Source: Streptomyces sp. NBC_00250
GTDB taxonomy: Bacteria > Actinomycetota > Actinomycetes > Streptomycetales > Streptomycetaceae
DNA: 64,000 nucleotides
Reading direction: 5' to 3'
NCBI RefSeq assembly: GCF_036192275.1
Contig: NZ_CP108088.1
Span: 8,914,001 to 8,978,000, forward strand
In this document: in pieces, positions 1 to 7,987 of the stretch
Layout: every line of letters starts with the position of its first letter
How positions within the stretch are numbered: the stretch's first letter is position 1
The notes under the pieces: generated by a model
The model's database searches: none
What the model was told of the DNA's origin: nothing
Seen by the model: only the letters and a program-made list of their open reading frames with translations
Program-made: the position numbers and the translations under genes

Positions 1-1
1 G

Positions 2-217
2 CTTCGCGACCAGGACGACGACTGCTTCGGGCTATGGATGTTCCAGGAGGGCCGGCTGGTGGAAGTCACCATTCCGCGCACCGAGCGTTTCCACCAGCCG
101 GCACCGCCCAATGAGGACTTCGACCCCGACCCGGGCATGCTGCTGCGCACCGACCAAGACAGCGCCCTGCCCGAGCAGACCCCGGAAGCACGCCGAGACA
201 CCCGATCACCCTGGTAG
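2..217 (+). CDS. C-terminal fragment of an unrecognised protein (open at left edge)
   Basis: An open frame enters from the left edge and ends at TAG 215-217, giving 71 residues. The visible end is acidic and Pro-rich (for example a PNEDFDPDPGMLL stretch) and finishes with a charged tail. I do not recognise the family, and the fragment is too short to assign one. It is followed closely by the remains of an insertion sequence on the other strand, so the gene may border an insertion point. Codon use is typical of the window. Confidence 0.4.
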   Translation, partial: LRDQDDDCFGLWMFQEGRLVEVTIPRTERFHQPAPPNEDFDPDPGMLLRTDQDSALPEQTPEARRDTRSPW

Positions 218-323
218 ACCGAGTTCGACAGCTCATCTTGGGACGTCGGGGCTGTCGACGCGCGCGTACTCAGCGAACTGCGCCACCACTACCCAGGTGC
301 CGACAAGCTCCGAACGAGGCGTT

Positions 324-1012
324 TCATTGCGGACGGAGCCATAGCCGGATAGCAGCCACGGTGACCGTCCCGTGGAAGACGTACGCCCGCTTGTCGAAGC
401 GCGTGGCGACGGCTCGGAAGTTCTTGAGCCGGTTGATGGTCCGCTCGACCTCGTTGCGGCGGCGGTAGATCGTCTTGTCGAAGCCTGTGGCCGGCCTCGG
501 CCACCTGGGCTGCCGCGGCGCCGGCGGTTGGCCCGCTGGTCTCTCGGCTCGGGGATCGTGTGCCTGATCTGGCGTCTGCGCAGGTGACGCCGATTACGGC
601 GTGATGAGTACGCCGTATCTTCCCCGATATGGTCGGGCCGAGTGCGCGGCAAGTCGTGGAATCGACGCTGACCATGCTCCAGTCGATCCGGTCCTCGGCA
701 TCGGCGTCGGCCGGCCTGGACGGCCCGCAGGATCCTCTCCCACGTGCCGTCCGCCGACCACCTGCGATGACTATCGTGAACCGTCTTCCAGCTACCGAAG
801 CAGGGAGGCAGGTCCCGCCAGGGGATGCCGGTCCGCTGCCGGAACGGAATCCCGTTGATCACACGGCGGTGGGATTGCCAGCGCCCACCCCGCCCGCGAT
901 TCGTCGGCAAGTGCGGCTCCAGTCGAGCCCACTCTTCATCCGAGTTGTGATCGGTGTCGGAGATTGTTCGATGTGGCGTGGCGGTGTGCGCGGCCGCCGC
1001 GGCGACGGCCAA
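324..1012 (-). pseudogene. IS5-family transposase, frameshifted and internally deleted
   Basis: Read on the minus strand in three frames, this is a Streptomyces IS5-type (IS427-like) DDE transposase. The N-terminal part (SDEEWARLEPHLP, then GIPWRDLP and FGSWKTVH) lies near 800-960. The first catalytic Asp region (VSVDSTTCRAL) is near 640-680 and is followed at once by sequence that should lie much later, so a central piece is missing. A later frame gives GEDTAYSSRRNRRHLRRR. The C-terminus (FDKTIYRRRNEVERTIN, then RLKNFRAVATRFDKRAYVF) is in another frame and ends at 324. At least two frameshifts and one internal deletion make it non-functional. Confidence 0.8.
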
Positions 1013-1069
1013 TGCTGGGGCCCACCGCTGCAGCCCGCTGGTGTCGGCGGCGGTCTATAGCCTGTCGCA

Positions 1070-1594
1070 ATGATCCGTAGTGTGTTTGAGCAGCGTCCGC
1101 TTGATGCTGCCGTCGCTGACGCCGGGAGCGCGACGCTGGAGTTCGACCGGGCCAGGGCCTGGTTGCGCTCTGCGCTGGTTGGCGCCGTGGAGCCGTTGGG
1201 CGCCGAGGTGTGGGTCCTGGATGCAGCCCTGGAGCAGATCGTGCTGGTCAGGCATCCGTGGCGCGGGCTGGTCCCGCCAGGTGGCAAGGTTGAGCCCGGA
1301 GAGTGTCCGCGTGATGGCGCGGCCCGGGAACTGGCCGAGGAGACTGGGCTGCGGCCACGGTTGTTGGAGCGGCCCGCCGCGGTGGCAGTGCGGTCGTTCG
1401 GCCCGGGTTTGCCGGAGACGCTGTCCCTCTCCTATGCCGCGATCGGCGACCCGGAACAGCCGCTGATCGCGGAGGACGGGCAGCACGCGGCCTGGATGCG
1501 GCTGGACCAGGGCTGGGAGAGTTGCTTCCCCGATGACGTGCTGCGCGTCCGACAGTACGTGAAGCTTCTGAGATCGGGTTCCTCTGCCTGGTGA
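1070..1594 (+). CDS. Nudix hydrolase
   Basis: A 174-residue protein with a complete Nudix box at about residues 72-94: G, five residues, E, seven residues, then RELAEETGL. The family hydrolyses nucleoside diphosphates linked to another moiety, using the box glutamates to bind Mg2+ or Mn2+. The length suits a single Nudix domain with an N-terminal extension of about 40 residues. The substrate cannot be told from sequence. The gene is intact between two broken IS copies and has no operon partner. Confidence 0.85.
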   Translation: MIRSVFEQRPLDAAVADAGSATLEFDRARAWLRSALVGAVEPLGAEVWVLDAALEQIVLVRHPWRGLVPPGGKVEPGECPRDGAARELAEETGLRPRLLERPAAVAVRSFGPGLPETLSLSYAAIGDPEQPLIAEDGQHAAWMRLDQGWESCFPDDVLRVRQYVKLLRSGSSAW

Positions 1595-1689
1595 GTGTGG
1601 CCGTGCCTGGTTCTGTGATGCCGTCTTGCGGACTTCGGGCCGCGGCCGGTTCGGACGCTGGTAGAACGCTGCCGTGACGCGACGACGCG

Positions 1690-2677
1690 ACGCGAACTGA
1701 GCGACAGTGAGTGGGAGTTGATCGGGCCGTTCTTGCCGGTCGGCCGATACGGCCTACCCGCATCGGCTTCGTGAGCAGTTCGAGGGTGTGCTCTGGCGGT
1801 TCCGCAGCGGTGGCCAGTGGCGAGAGATGCCTGCGGAGTTCGGTGACTGGCAGACGTCTACGACCGCTGCGCCCAGTGGCGTGACGCGGGCGTGTTCAGC
1901 GCGCTGATGGAGGCGGTGATCGCGGAGGCCGCCCGGCGCGGTCAGGCGGAGATGTCGCTGGTCAGCGTGGATTCCACGGTGGCTCGCGCGCACCCACGAC
2001 GCGGCGGGCAGGGTGGTCGACCCCGAGGTGCTGGCGGCTGTGGAAGAGGCCGCTGTCGAGGAAAAGGGGCGGCGGGAACCGGGCAAACCGCCCCGGTAAC
2101 CACGGCATCGCCAGAGCTGGAGACGGAGCGGACCGAACGCCGGAGGTTACGTCGGGGTCGCCGTGTCCGGCTCAACGCAGCGGCGCTCGGGCGCTCGCGT
2201 GGCGGGCTGACCAGCAAGGTCCATCATGCGGCGGACCGGCGCTGTCGCCCGTTGGCCTTCGTGCCCACGCCCGGGCAGGCCGCTGACAGCCCACGGTTCG
2301 TCGCCGTGCTTGAAGAGGTCAAGGTGCGTGGGCCCGTCGGTCGTCCGCGGGCCAGGCCCGACGCGGGTGGCCGCCGATAAGGCGTACTCGTCGCGCGGCA
2401 ATCGTGCCTACCTACGCAGACGCCGTATCAAGGCGGTGATCCCGGAGAAGGCCGACCAGGCCGCGAACCGAAGAAGCGCGGCAGCGCCCTCGGGTGACCG
2501 GTCTCGCGCGACGCCGAACAGTACAAGGACCGCAGCACCGTGGAGCGTTGCATCAACAAGATCAAGGCATGGCGAGGCCTGGCAACCCGCTACGACAAGA
2601 CACCCGAGAGCTACATGGCGGGGTTTCAACTGCGCGGATCCATCATCTGGATGCGCAGCCTCGACCCCGCCCAGTGA
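1690..2677 (+). pseudogene. IS5-family transposase, multiply frameshifted
   Basis: A second degenerate IS5-type transposase. The N-terminus (LSDSEWELIGPFLPV) begins near 1697. The first Asp region (SLVSVDSTVARAH) is near 1955-1990, SRGGLTSKVHHAAD near 2195-2240, ADKAYSSRGNRAYLRRRRI near 2373-2430, and the C-terminal KDRSTVERCINKIKAWRGLA with ATRYDKTPESY near 2525-2620, ending at TGA 2675-2677. These blocks lie in different frames, so the enzyme is inactive. It differs in sequence from the copy at 324-1012, so the two are independent insertions. Its right end carries the inverted-repeat sequence listed separately. Confidence 0.8.
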
Positions 2678-2681
2678 TCAC

Positions 2682-2700
2682 GACTCAAAACAGGCCCTAG
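2682..2700 (+). repeat. Right terminal inverted repeat of the IS5-family remnant
   Basis: The end GACTCAAAACAGGCCCTAG follows the transposase stop by 4 bases and finishes in CTAG. The IS427 group of IS5 elements typically has an end of this type and inserts at YTAR sites with a TA duplication (established knowledge). The same GGCCCTAG end recurs at 4371-4377, and in inverse orientation a closely related end lies at 62867. Confidence 0.6.
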
Positions 2701-2901
2701 GTGCGCCGATGCAAGGCCAGAACGAGTCGGGCCGCTGAGTAGACGCCTCGATGGGACGAGGACACGCTCCGGCTCGACTGGCCGCCGATGCCTCCGCGCG
2801 CAGCCTGGGCCGTGCCGGGTAACAACCGCACCGCACCACAGAAGTTGAGCCGGAGCCCGTTTCGTGAGGAATGCCGGCGGGTGTCGTGGCACAGTTGCCG
2901 C

Positions 2902-3636
2902 ATGTGTGGCCGATATACCTCGACCCGTGGTCCTGAGGACCTGAACCGGCTCTTCCAGATCACCGTCTGGCGTCCCGAGGAGACGCTGGCGCCGAGCTGG
3001 AACGTCGCACCCACAGACAAGGTCTACGCGGTTCTCGAACGTGCCGGTCGCGACGGCGGAGACGACTCGCGCCGCGAGCTGCGGGCGCTGCGGTGGGGCT
3101 TGGTGCCGTCGTGGGCGAAGGACCCGAAGGCCGGTGCGCGGATGATCAACGCGCGGGTGGAGACCGTGCACGAGAAGCCCGCCTACCGGCGTGCGTTCGC
3201 CAGGCGCCGCTGTCTGCTGCCTGCCGACGGCTTCTACGAATGGGAACCGGTCAAGGACGAGGCGACGGGCAAGACCCGCAAGCAGCCCTACTTCATCCAC
3301 CCCGACGACGGTCAGGTCATGGCCATGGCGGGTCTGTACGAGTACTGGCGCAACCCCGACGTCACCGGCGACGACGACCCGGACGCCTGGCTGACGACCT
3401 GCACGATCATCACCACCGAGGCCACCGACGAGGCCGGCCGCTTACACCCCCGCATGCCTCTCGCCCTCACCCCCGACCACTACGACGCCTGGCTCGACCC
3501 CCACCACCACGACACCGAAGACCTCCGCGCCCTCCTCACCAGGCCCGCGGACGGCCGACTCAATGCCCGGCCCGTCTCCACTGCCGTCAACAACGTCCGC
3601 AACAACGGAGCCCACCTGCTCGACGCACCCACCTGA
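2902..3636 (+). CDS. SRAP-domain protein (YedK/HMCES family), abasic-site DNA-protein crosslinker
   Basis: A 244-residue protein starting MCGRYTS. The start at 2902 is fixed by family knowledge: Cys2 becomes the N-terminal nucleophile after Met removal and bonds covalently to abasic sites in single-stranded DNA, shielding them from error-prone repair. The other active-site residues are visible: Asn in MINARVE (about residue 82), Glu in GFYEW (about 113) and His in HPRMPLAL (about 182). The length is normal for the family. An upstream in-frame start at 2788 would bury Cys2 and is rejected. The gene stands alone between two IS remnants and looks intact. Confidence 0.93.
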   Translation: MCGRYTSTRGPEDLNRLFQITVWRPEETLAPSWNVAPTDKVYAVLERAGRDGGDDSRRELRALRWGLVPSWAKDPKAGARMINARVETVHEKPAYRRAFARRRCLLPADGFYEWEPVKDEATGKTRKQPYFIHPDDGQVMAMAGLYEYWRNPDVTGDDDPDAWLTTCTIITTEATDEAGRLHPRMPLALTPDHYDAWLDPHHHDTEDLRALLTRPADGRLNARPVSTAVNNVRNNGAHLLDAPT

Positions 3637-4035
3637 TCGGTCCTACCCGCGTCAGGGCGAGCGTGGGGCGAGGACAGCGGCCACCTCGGTGAGTGCCGCA
3701 CGGCACGCCCCACACCCGGCCACTCACCCGCGCCGAGGCCGTTCCCACCCTCGGCTTCGGCCGGCTGACGGGGTGCGCGTGGCGCAGACCCGACACCGAA
3801 CTCGGACGCGAATCCTGGAGAACGTCCGCCACACCGCTGGCCATGGTTTCGGCGGGGAGTACGGGCCACTCCCAGCTCGGCCGAGCCTGCGCAGACGACC
3901 GTGGCAGCACGCACCAGCTGCCACGACCGGCATTTCGTCGACGCGTACCAAGTGCTCTGCCACTTCGCAGACGAGCCGTACACCTCCCGGGCGTACGTCA
4001 GCTGTGTATACCCGGGCGGAGCCCTCTTCCGGCTC
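3637..4035. other. About 400 bases without a supportable gene
   Basis: Frames are open on both strands, as is usual at this GC content, but none shows a recognisable motif, ribosome site or family. The stretch leads into an IS5 remnant and is probably eroded accessory DNA. Confidence 0.5.
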
Positions 4036-4352
4036 GGCAGGCCGCGCAAGCGGCCGGACCGGGTGCGGGCAGACAAGGCGTACGACTCCCGCAGTAACCG
4101 TTCCTACCTGCGTAGACGCGGGATTAAGGCCACCGTCCCGGTCCCGGCGGACCGGGTCCGGGCCGCCTGGGTCGCGGATCGCGCGGAGGTCGGCCGCCAA
4201 AGCTCGACAAGGACGACTACAAGCAGCGGCACGTTGTGGAGTGCGGGATCAACCGGCTCAAGCGCCACCGGGCTGTCGCCACTCGTTACGACAGACTCGC
4301 CGTCCGCTTCGAAGCGACCGTGCTGGTCGCCGCCATCAACGAATGGCTGTGA
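4036..4352 (+). pseudogene. IS5-family transposase, C-terminal remnant
   Basis: Only the last third of an IS5-type transposase remains. VRADKAYDSRSNRSYLRRRG reads in one frame to about 4190. The end ([20 protein letters not shown], then [12 protein letters not shown] and VAAINEWL) is in a second frame and stops at 4350-4352. The catalytic Glu region (VVECGIN) is present, but the first two Asp regions are gone. It lies just upstream of the terminal repeat at 4359-4377. Confidence 0.8.
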
Positions 4353-4358
4353 CCAGCA

Positions 4359-4377
4359 CTTTCGCAACAGGCCCTAG
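4359..4377 (+). repeat. Right terminal inverted repeat of the IS5-family remnant
   Basis: CTTTCGCAACAGGCCCTAG follows the transposase stop by 6 bases and ends in CTAG, as expected for the IS427 group. A near-identical end in inverse orientation, lacking 2 bases, lies at 62867-62884, about 58 kb away. Confidence 0.65.
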
Positions 4378-4495
4378 TTGTTACGGGTCGTGAGGTCGTT
4401 GACAACGTGCTGGCGGTGTCCGCAGCTGGCGACCCGCCTGTGGCATGAGCGCGAGGCGGCAGAGGACAGCTTTGGGGGAGGTTTCCTGTAGTCCG

Positions 4496-5113
4496 CTACT
4501 TGTTGGCGATTCGGGCCTTCTTGACCCTGTTGCCGCAGGTGTTCATGGAGCACCAGCGGCGGTTCGCGCCGCGACTGGTGTCGAGGAACAGGCCGGCGCA
4601 GCCGGGGCCTTCGCATGCCTTGATCCGGTCGCGGTCGGGGCCTCCGAGTACGTGGATGGCGTCGGCGGCAAGCACGCCGAGCGCGTCCCGTACCGGTGCT
4701 TCCTTGCTGAGGTTCCAGACTGCGATCCCGTTCCCGTCGAGCGCCGGCCTGGACTGTCCGGCAGTCGCGGCCTTGTTCAGGATCGCCGCGTCACCTGGAT
4801 CGGGTCGCTGGGTGGCAGTGACGGCCAGCCCGGCACGGTAGATCGCTTCCCTCAGGCTGAGCGCATTCTGAAGTTCGGCGGGTGAGACGTCGGGGACGCC
4901 GAGCCCCGCGGCATGAAACCAGAGCTTCAGCCGGCCGTGGCTGGAGAGCCGCTCCTGGGGCGCCCCGCTGGCCCGGTCGCTCATCGTGGCAGTGAAGCGG
5001 AACGCCAGCACCTCGTTGTCCAGCCGGAACAGTTGACGGGCCTCCACGGTCACCACCTTCCGCACCACCATGGACCGCTGCTCGAACCAGCTTAGCCAGT
5101 TCGACACAGGCAT
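4496..5113 (-). CDS. CGNR zinc-finger (ABATE-domain) transcriptional regulator
   Basis: About 205 residues. The N-terminal part (LDNEVLAFRFTATMSDR onward) fits the ABATE ligand-binding domain. The C-terminal 40 residues are a CGNR finger: CEGPGCAGLFLD, then RRWCSMNTCGNR, with four Cys that can bind zinc. Family members act as one-component regulators. The start is uncertain: ATG 5113 is used here; TTG 5128 would crowd the palindrome at 5129-5149, and ATG 5071 is possible. The gene is divergent from the oxidoreductase at 5167 with that palindrome between them, which suggests it controls both. Confidence 0.8.
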   Translation of the reverse strand: MPVSNWLSWFEQRSMVVRKVVTVEARQLFRLDNEVLAFRFTATMSDRASGAPQERLSSHGRLKLWFHAAGLGVPDVSPAELQNALSLREAIYRAGLAVTATQRPDPGDAAILNKAATAGQSRPALDGNGIAVWNLSKEAPVRDALGVLAADAIHVLGGPDRDRIKACEGPGCAGLFLDTSRGANRRWCSMNTCGNRVKKARIANK

Positions 5114-5128
5114 CGACCCGAGCCACAA

Positions 5129-5149
5129 TGAACCGTCTCAGACGGTTCA
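5129..5149. promoter_or_regulatory. Perfect 21-bp palindromic operator candidate in a divergent promoter
   Basis: Arms TGAACCGTCT and AGACGGTTCA are perfect inverses around a central C. The site sits 18 bases before the oxidoreductase start and 15 bases before the chosen regulator start, in a gap too short for a terminator to be useful. Position and symmetry point to a binding site for the CGNR regulator (inference). Confidence 0.7.
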
Positions 5150-5166
5150 GGTGTGGAGGTTGCGTG

Positions 5167-6030
5167 ATGGGCGAGGTTGCAGTCATCGGTCTGGGCGGGA
5201 TGGGGCGGGCGATCGCGCGCAACCTGGTGCGGGCAGGACACGAGACTGTGGTGTGGAACCGTTCAGCGGGACCCGCGGAAGAGCTTGCGGAGGCCGGTGC
5301 CCTCCGCGGCGCCTGCCTCGCGGAGGCCCTCCAGTGCCCGGTGGTGTTCTCGGCCCTGTCCGACGACGCCTCCGTCACGGAGGTCTTTCTCGACTCCGGG
5401 ATCCTCGACGAGGCCCGGCATGGGGCGATCCACGTCAACGTGGCCACGGTGAGCGTCGAGCTGGCCCGCCGTGCCGCAGAGGCGCACGCTGCGCACGGGA
5501 TCGGCTATGTCGCCGCCCCGGTGTTCGGCCGGGTCAGCGTCGCGGAGGCCGGTGCGCTGAACATCCTCGCCGCAGGAGAGCCCGAACTCATCGACCGGGT
5601 CCAGCCGTTCTTCGACGTGATCGGATCGCGCACCTGGCGCCTGGGCGAGCGGCCCGAGCAGGCCAACATCGCCAAGGTCCTGGGCAACTACCTGATCGCC
5701 TGCGCGATCCAGTCCCTCGGGGAGGCGGTCAGCGTCGCCGACGCGGCCGGCGCCGACCCCGGTCAGTTCGTCGAACTGCTGACCTCGACGCTCTTTCCCG
5801 GACCCGTCTACTCCGGCTATGGGGCGATGATCGCAGAGCGGAGGTACCAGCCGGCCGGGTTCACCACAGCACTCGGACGCAAGGACCTCCACCTCGCCCT
5901 TGAGGCAGCAGCCGGTCAAGCGGTCTCCCTGCCGTTCGGCGAACTGCTCAGAGGCGTGTTCGACCAGGCGGTCGCAGACGGCCGCGCAGCGGACGACTGG
6001 GCTGTGATTGCCGAGCAGCAGCCGCGATGA
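5167..6030 (+). CDS. NAD(P)-binding oxidoreductase of the beta-hydroxyacid dehydrogenase / imine reductase-like family
   Basis: A 287-residue protein with an N-terminal Rossmann fold: VAVIGLGGMG at residues 4-13, and an Asn-Arg pair at the end of beta-2 (VWNRS) that favours NADPH. The family's substrate-loop region reads APVFGRVSVAEAGAL rather than the usual APVSGG. The Lys-xxx-Asn pair of hydroxyacid dehydrogenases is kept at K170 (AKVLGN). The C-terminal half is helical, as expected for the dimerisation domain. An upstream in-frame start at 5128 would overlap the palindrome, so the ATG at 5167 is preferred; it has GGAGG nearby (GTGGAGGTTGCGTG). The substrate is unknown. Control by the divergent CGNR regulator is likely. 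Confidence 0.88.
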   Translation: MGEVAVIGLGGMGRAIARNLVRAGHETVVWNRSAGPAEELAEAGALRGACLAEALQCPVVFSALSDDASVTEVFLDSGILDEARHGAIHVNVATVSVELARRAAEAHAAHGIGYVAAPVFGRVSVAEAGALNILAAGEPELIDRVQPFFDVIGSRTWRLGERPEQANIAKVLGNYLIACAIQSLGEAVSVADAAGADPGQFVELLTSTLFPGPVYSGYGAMIAERRYQPAGFTTALGRKDLHLALEAAAGQAVSLPFGELLRGVFDQAVADGRAADDWAVIAEQQPR

Positions 6031-6099
6031 ACACCACTGCTCGTACGATCGTTGGCGCGCGGCGTCCAGCGCGAGGGTCCGCGTGCTGTCCGCGCCGCT

Positions 6100-6440
6100 G
6101 ACGCTGCAAGAACCGCCCCATCGCACACGGCGCCGCGGAGATGGGCATCTCGCGCGCGTGTGCTTCCACATGGGTCAATCGGTACCGGCGGTACGGGGAA
6201 CTGGGCCTGCTCGACCGCTCCAGCGCACCGCACCGCCAACCGACAACAACCCCTTGCGAGGTCGTGGCGACGATCGGGGCGCTGCGGCGCGAGCGCAAGT
6301 GGCCCGCGGCCCGGATCGCGTTCGAGCTCGCCGCCGACGGCGTGCCAATCTCCCGTCGGACGGTCACCCGCCGCCTCGCCGCGCTGGGACTGAACCGGCG
6401 GAAGTCCATCGACCCCATCGGCGAGATGAAGCGTGAACCG
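6100..6440 (+). pseudogene. IS481-family transposase, N-terminal helix-turn-helix remnant
   Basis: The frame gives HGAAEMGISRACASTWVNRY, RYGELGLLDRSS, RKWPAARIAFELAADGV and ISRRTVTRRLAALGLNRRK, the DNA-binding region of IS481-type transposases. After about IGEMKREP the homology stops and no DDE core follows. The frame is closed by TGA immediately upstream, so the native start is also missing. It is a dead fragment wedged between the oxidoreductase and the ACT-domain gene. Confidence 0.8.
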
Positions 6441-6496
6441 CGGGAAACCAGCCCCCGGCCGCGCGAGCCTGCAGCAGCGTCACCAACGTCATGGCC

Positions 6497-6874
6497 TCAT
6501 ACACCTGGTTGCGCCGGGGAAGGGCTCCCAAGGGGTTCCGTAACCGCGACTGTGTCGACCATGCGGCTCAGCTTGTTCCTGGCACGCGTCGCGCAGACCC
6601 GCGGCACTCGGATCTCGGCGACAGCATGTTCCGCGCCTGTGACCACGTACGACATTGCCAACACTGGTGTGTTGCTGAGAGTCGCGGCAATCCGGCCCAG
6701 CGCCCCCGGGGTGTCCCTGAGCGACACGACCATGGTGCACGTGTCAGGGCGGGAGGCCTCGTCGTCATTCGGCATTGCAGTGCACGGCTGAGGCGGCCGC
6801 TGCGCCTGGAGTGGCGCGGTCTGCGATCCGTTGCGCAGCGTCGTGCCGAACATTCGAAAGCTGCCGTCTGTCAT
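6497..6874 (-). CDS. Stand-alone ACT-domain protein
   Basis: A 125-residue protein. After about 40 variable residues it shows one ACT domain: TCTMVVSLRDTPGALGRIAA, then LAMSYVVTGAEHAVAEIRV and a helix ending NKLSRMVDTVAV. DTPGALGRIA is the ligand-binding turn, and the end recalls IlvN, the small regulatory subunit of acetolactate synthase. No catalytic domain is attached. ATG 6874 has AGGAGC upstream. A leader peptide and a terminator precede it (7014-7061 and 6940-6971), so its expression is probably set by amino-acid supply. Alternatives are a degraded ilvN-like gene or a free ACT regulator. Confidence 0.72.
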   Translation of the reverse strand: MTDGSFRMFGTTLRNGSQTAPLQAQRPPQPCTAMPNDDEASRPDTCTMVVSLRDTPGALGRIAATLSNTPVLAMSYVVTGAEHAVAEIRVPRVCATRARNKLSRMVDTVAVTEPLGSPSPAQPGV

Positions 6875-6939
6875 GAGACTGCTCCTGTCCAGGTCTGGCA
6901 GGCCGGGTGGGCCGTTGCGTCTGGGGTGCTGAGGAGAAA

Positions 6940-6971
6940 CAAAAAGACCCCTCGCGGAACGCGAGAGGTCT
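6940..6971 (-). terminator. Intrinsic terminator within the leader of the ACT-domain gene
   Basis: On the minus strand, AGACCTCTCGC pairs with GCGAGGGGTCT (11 pairs, one of them U-G) around loop GTTCC and is followed by TTTTTG. Such a T-rich terminator is unusual at this GC content. It lies between the leader peptide and the ACT-gene start, about 66 bases before the start, the place of an attenuator. Confidence 0.8.
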
Positions 6972-7013
6972 GCGTGCGGGCGGTGCGGCCGCCTGGGAGG
7001 GATCGCCCCCAGG

Positions 7014-7061
7014 TCACCTCGGTGCCGGCACGCGGGCGCTAATAATGAGACGCCGCTGCAT
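7014..7061 (-). CDS. Leader peptide of a probable branched-chain amino acid attenuator
   Basis: A 15-codon frame encodes MQRRLIISARVPAPR and stops at 7014. It has consecutive Leu-Ile-Ile codons, and both Ile codons are ATT, a rare choice in this genome type. The arrangement (arginines, hydrophobic run, then Ala-Arg) resembles the ilvBNC leader of corynebacteria (MTIIRLVVVTARRLP, from memory). The intrinsic terminator starts 42 bases after its stop. Ribosome stalling at the Leu-Ile-Ile codons could favour an antiterminator, although no alternative pairing was computed. Confidence 0.65.
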   Translation of the reverse strand: MQRRLIISARVPAPR

Positions 7062-7371
7062 GCCGGGGATCATCACACGGTGGGGCCACAGCGAAGAAGC
7101 CCGTCTCACTTACCGGACAGTCGGCGCAGGGCCGACGACCCGGCCGACGGAATCGCAAGGTCCGCAGCACCGACCAGCTTCCCGGGACATCCCTCCAGGC
7201 CGTTGGGTGCACGTACACGAGACAGACAGGCGGTGCTACCACCCGCACCACCGATACCACTGCCTCACGGTCCCCGGCACGCTGTCGCCTCGCGCCTTCG
7301 AACAACTGGGTCGCCGGATCATGCTGTGTGCGGCAGGATCAGCCGGATCCGTGCCGAAGGGAACGAGACCA

Positions 7372-7809
7372 ATGATCACCGCCACTCAGGGGGTTGCGCT
7401 CACATCGCGCTGCGAGAGCTGTGGCGGCGAGTTGGTCCGCGACGTGGGTCAGTTCATCGAGCGCGGTCGGATCTCGTGGGGCGTCGAAGGGCGATGCCGA
7501 GCTTGCCCGAACGCATGGTGCGAGACGGATACGGGCCCGGCCCCCGAGGAGATCAGACAGGCCCTGCTGACCAGACACGGTGCCGTGTGGCTGCGCCTTG
7601 CCAGCGAGGAAGCGAGCCTCGTTCCCGTGCTGCAGGCCCTGCGCGAAACGCACCACCTCTCGCTCGCTGAAGCGCGGTTGATGGCCACCGAACTCAGGGC
7701 CGTCGGCATGGTCGGCACATCCGTGGAAATCGCGTACCTGGCTGAAGGGCTACGCAACCGGTCCGTCGCTGTGATCACGAGGGAGGCGGAGGACTCCGCG
7801 ACGGTGTGA
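7372..7809 (+). CDS. Small zinc-ribbon protein with an L7/L12-like C-terminal segment
   Basis: A 145-residue protein. The N-terminal half has CESCGG (residues about 14-19) and CRACPNAWC, consistent with a zinc ribbon. The C-terminal part (LVPVLQALRETHHLSLAEARL) resembles the helix-turn of the ribosomal L7/L12 C-terminal fold (KxIREVTGLGLKEAK type). The ATG at 7372 has AAGGGAACGAG upstream; a longer in-frame start at 6907 would run through the attenuator on the other strand and is not credible. Proteins of this build are common as hypotheticals in Streptomyces; function unknown. Confidence 0.65.
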   Translation: MITATQGVALTSRCESCGGELVRDVGQFIERGRISWGVEGRCRACPNAWCETDTGPAPEEIRQALLTRHGAVWLRLASEEASLVPVLQALRETHHLSLAEARLMATELRAVGMVGTSVEIAYLAEGLRNRSVAVITREAEDSATV

Positions 7810-7987
7810 GGGCGCGCAGCGCCTCCAGGCACGCTTCGGCCGGCGCGAGTCCGCGACGCTCGTACGGATACCCCACGCGGAGACAGCGGAAGCCGCCGGG
7901 GCGGCGGGGTCGGGATAGCAGCGGCGCGGATGTCGGTCGCTCAGACGCCCGGTGCACGCCGCAGCCGCTCACGTACCCCTCTGCAGA

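Noticed and set aside
3693..4097. Plus-strand frame upstream of the IS5 remnant
   Set aside because: No family resemblance; it runs into transposase sequence in the wrong frame.
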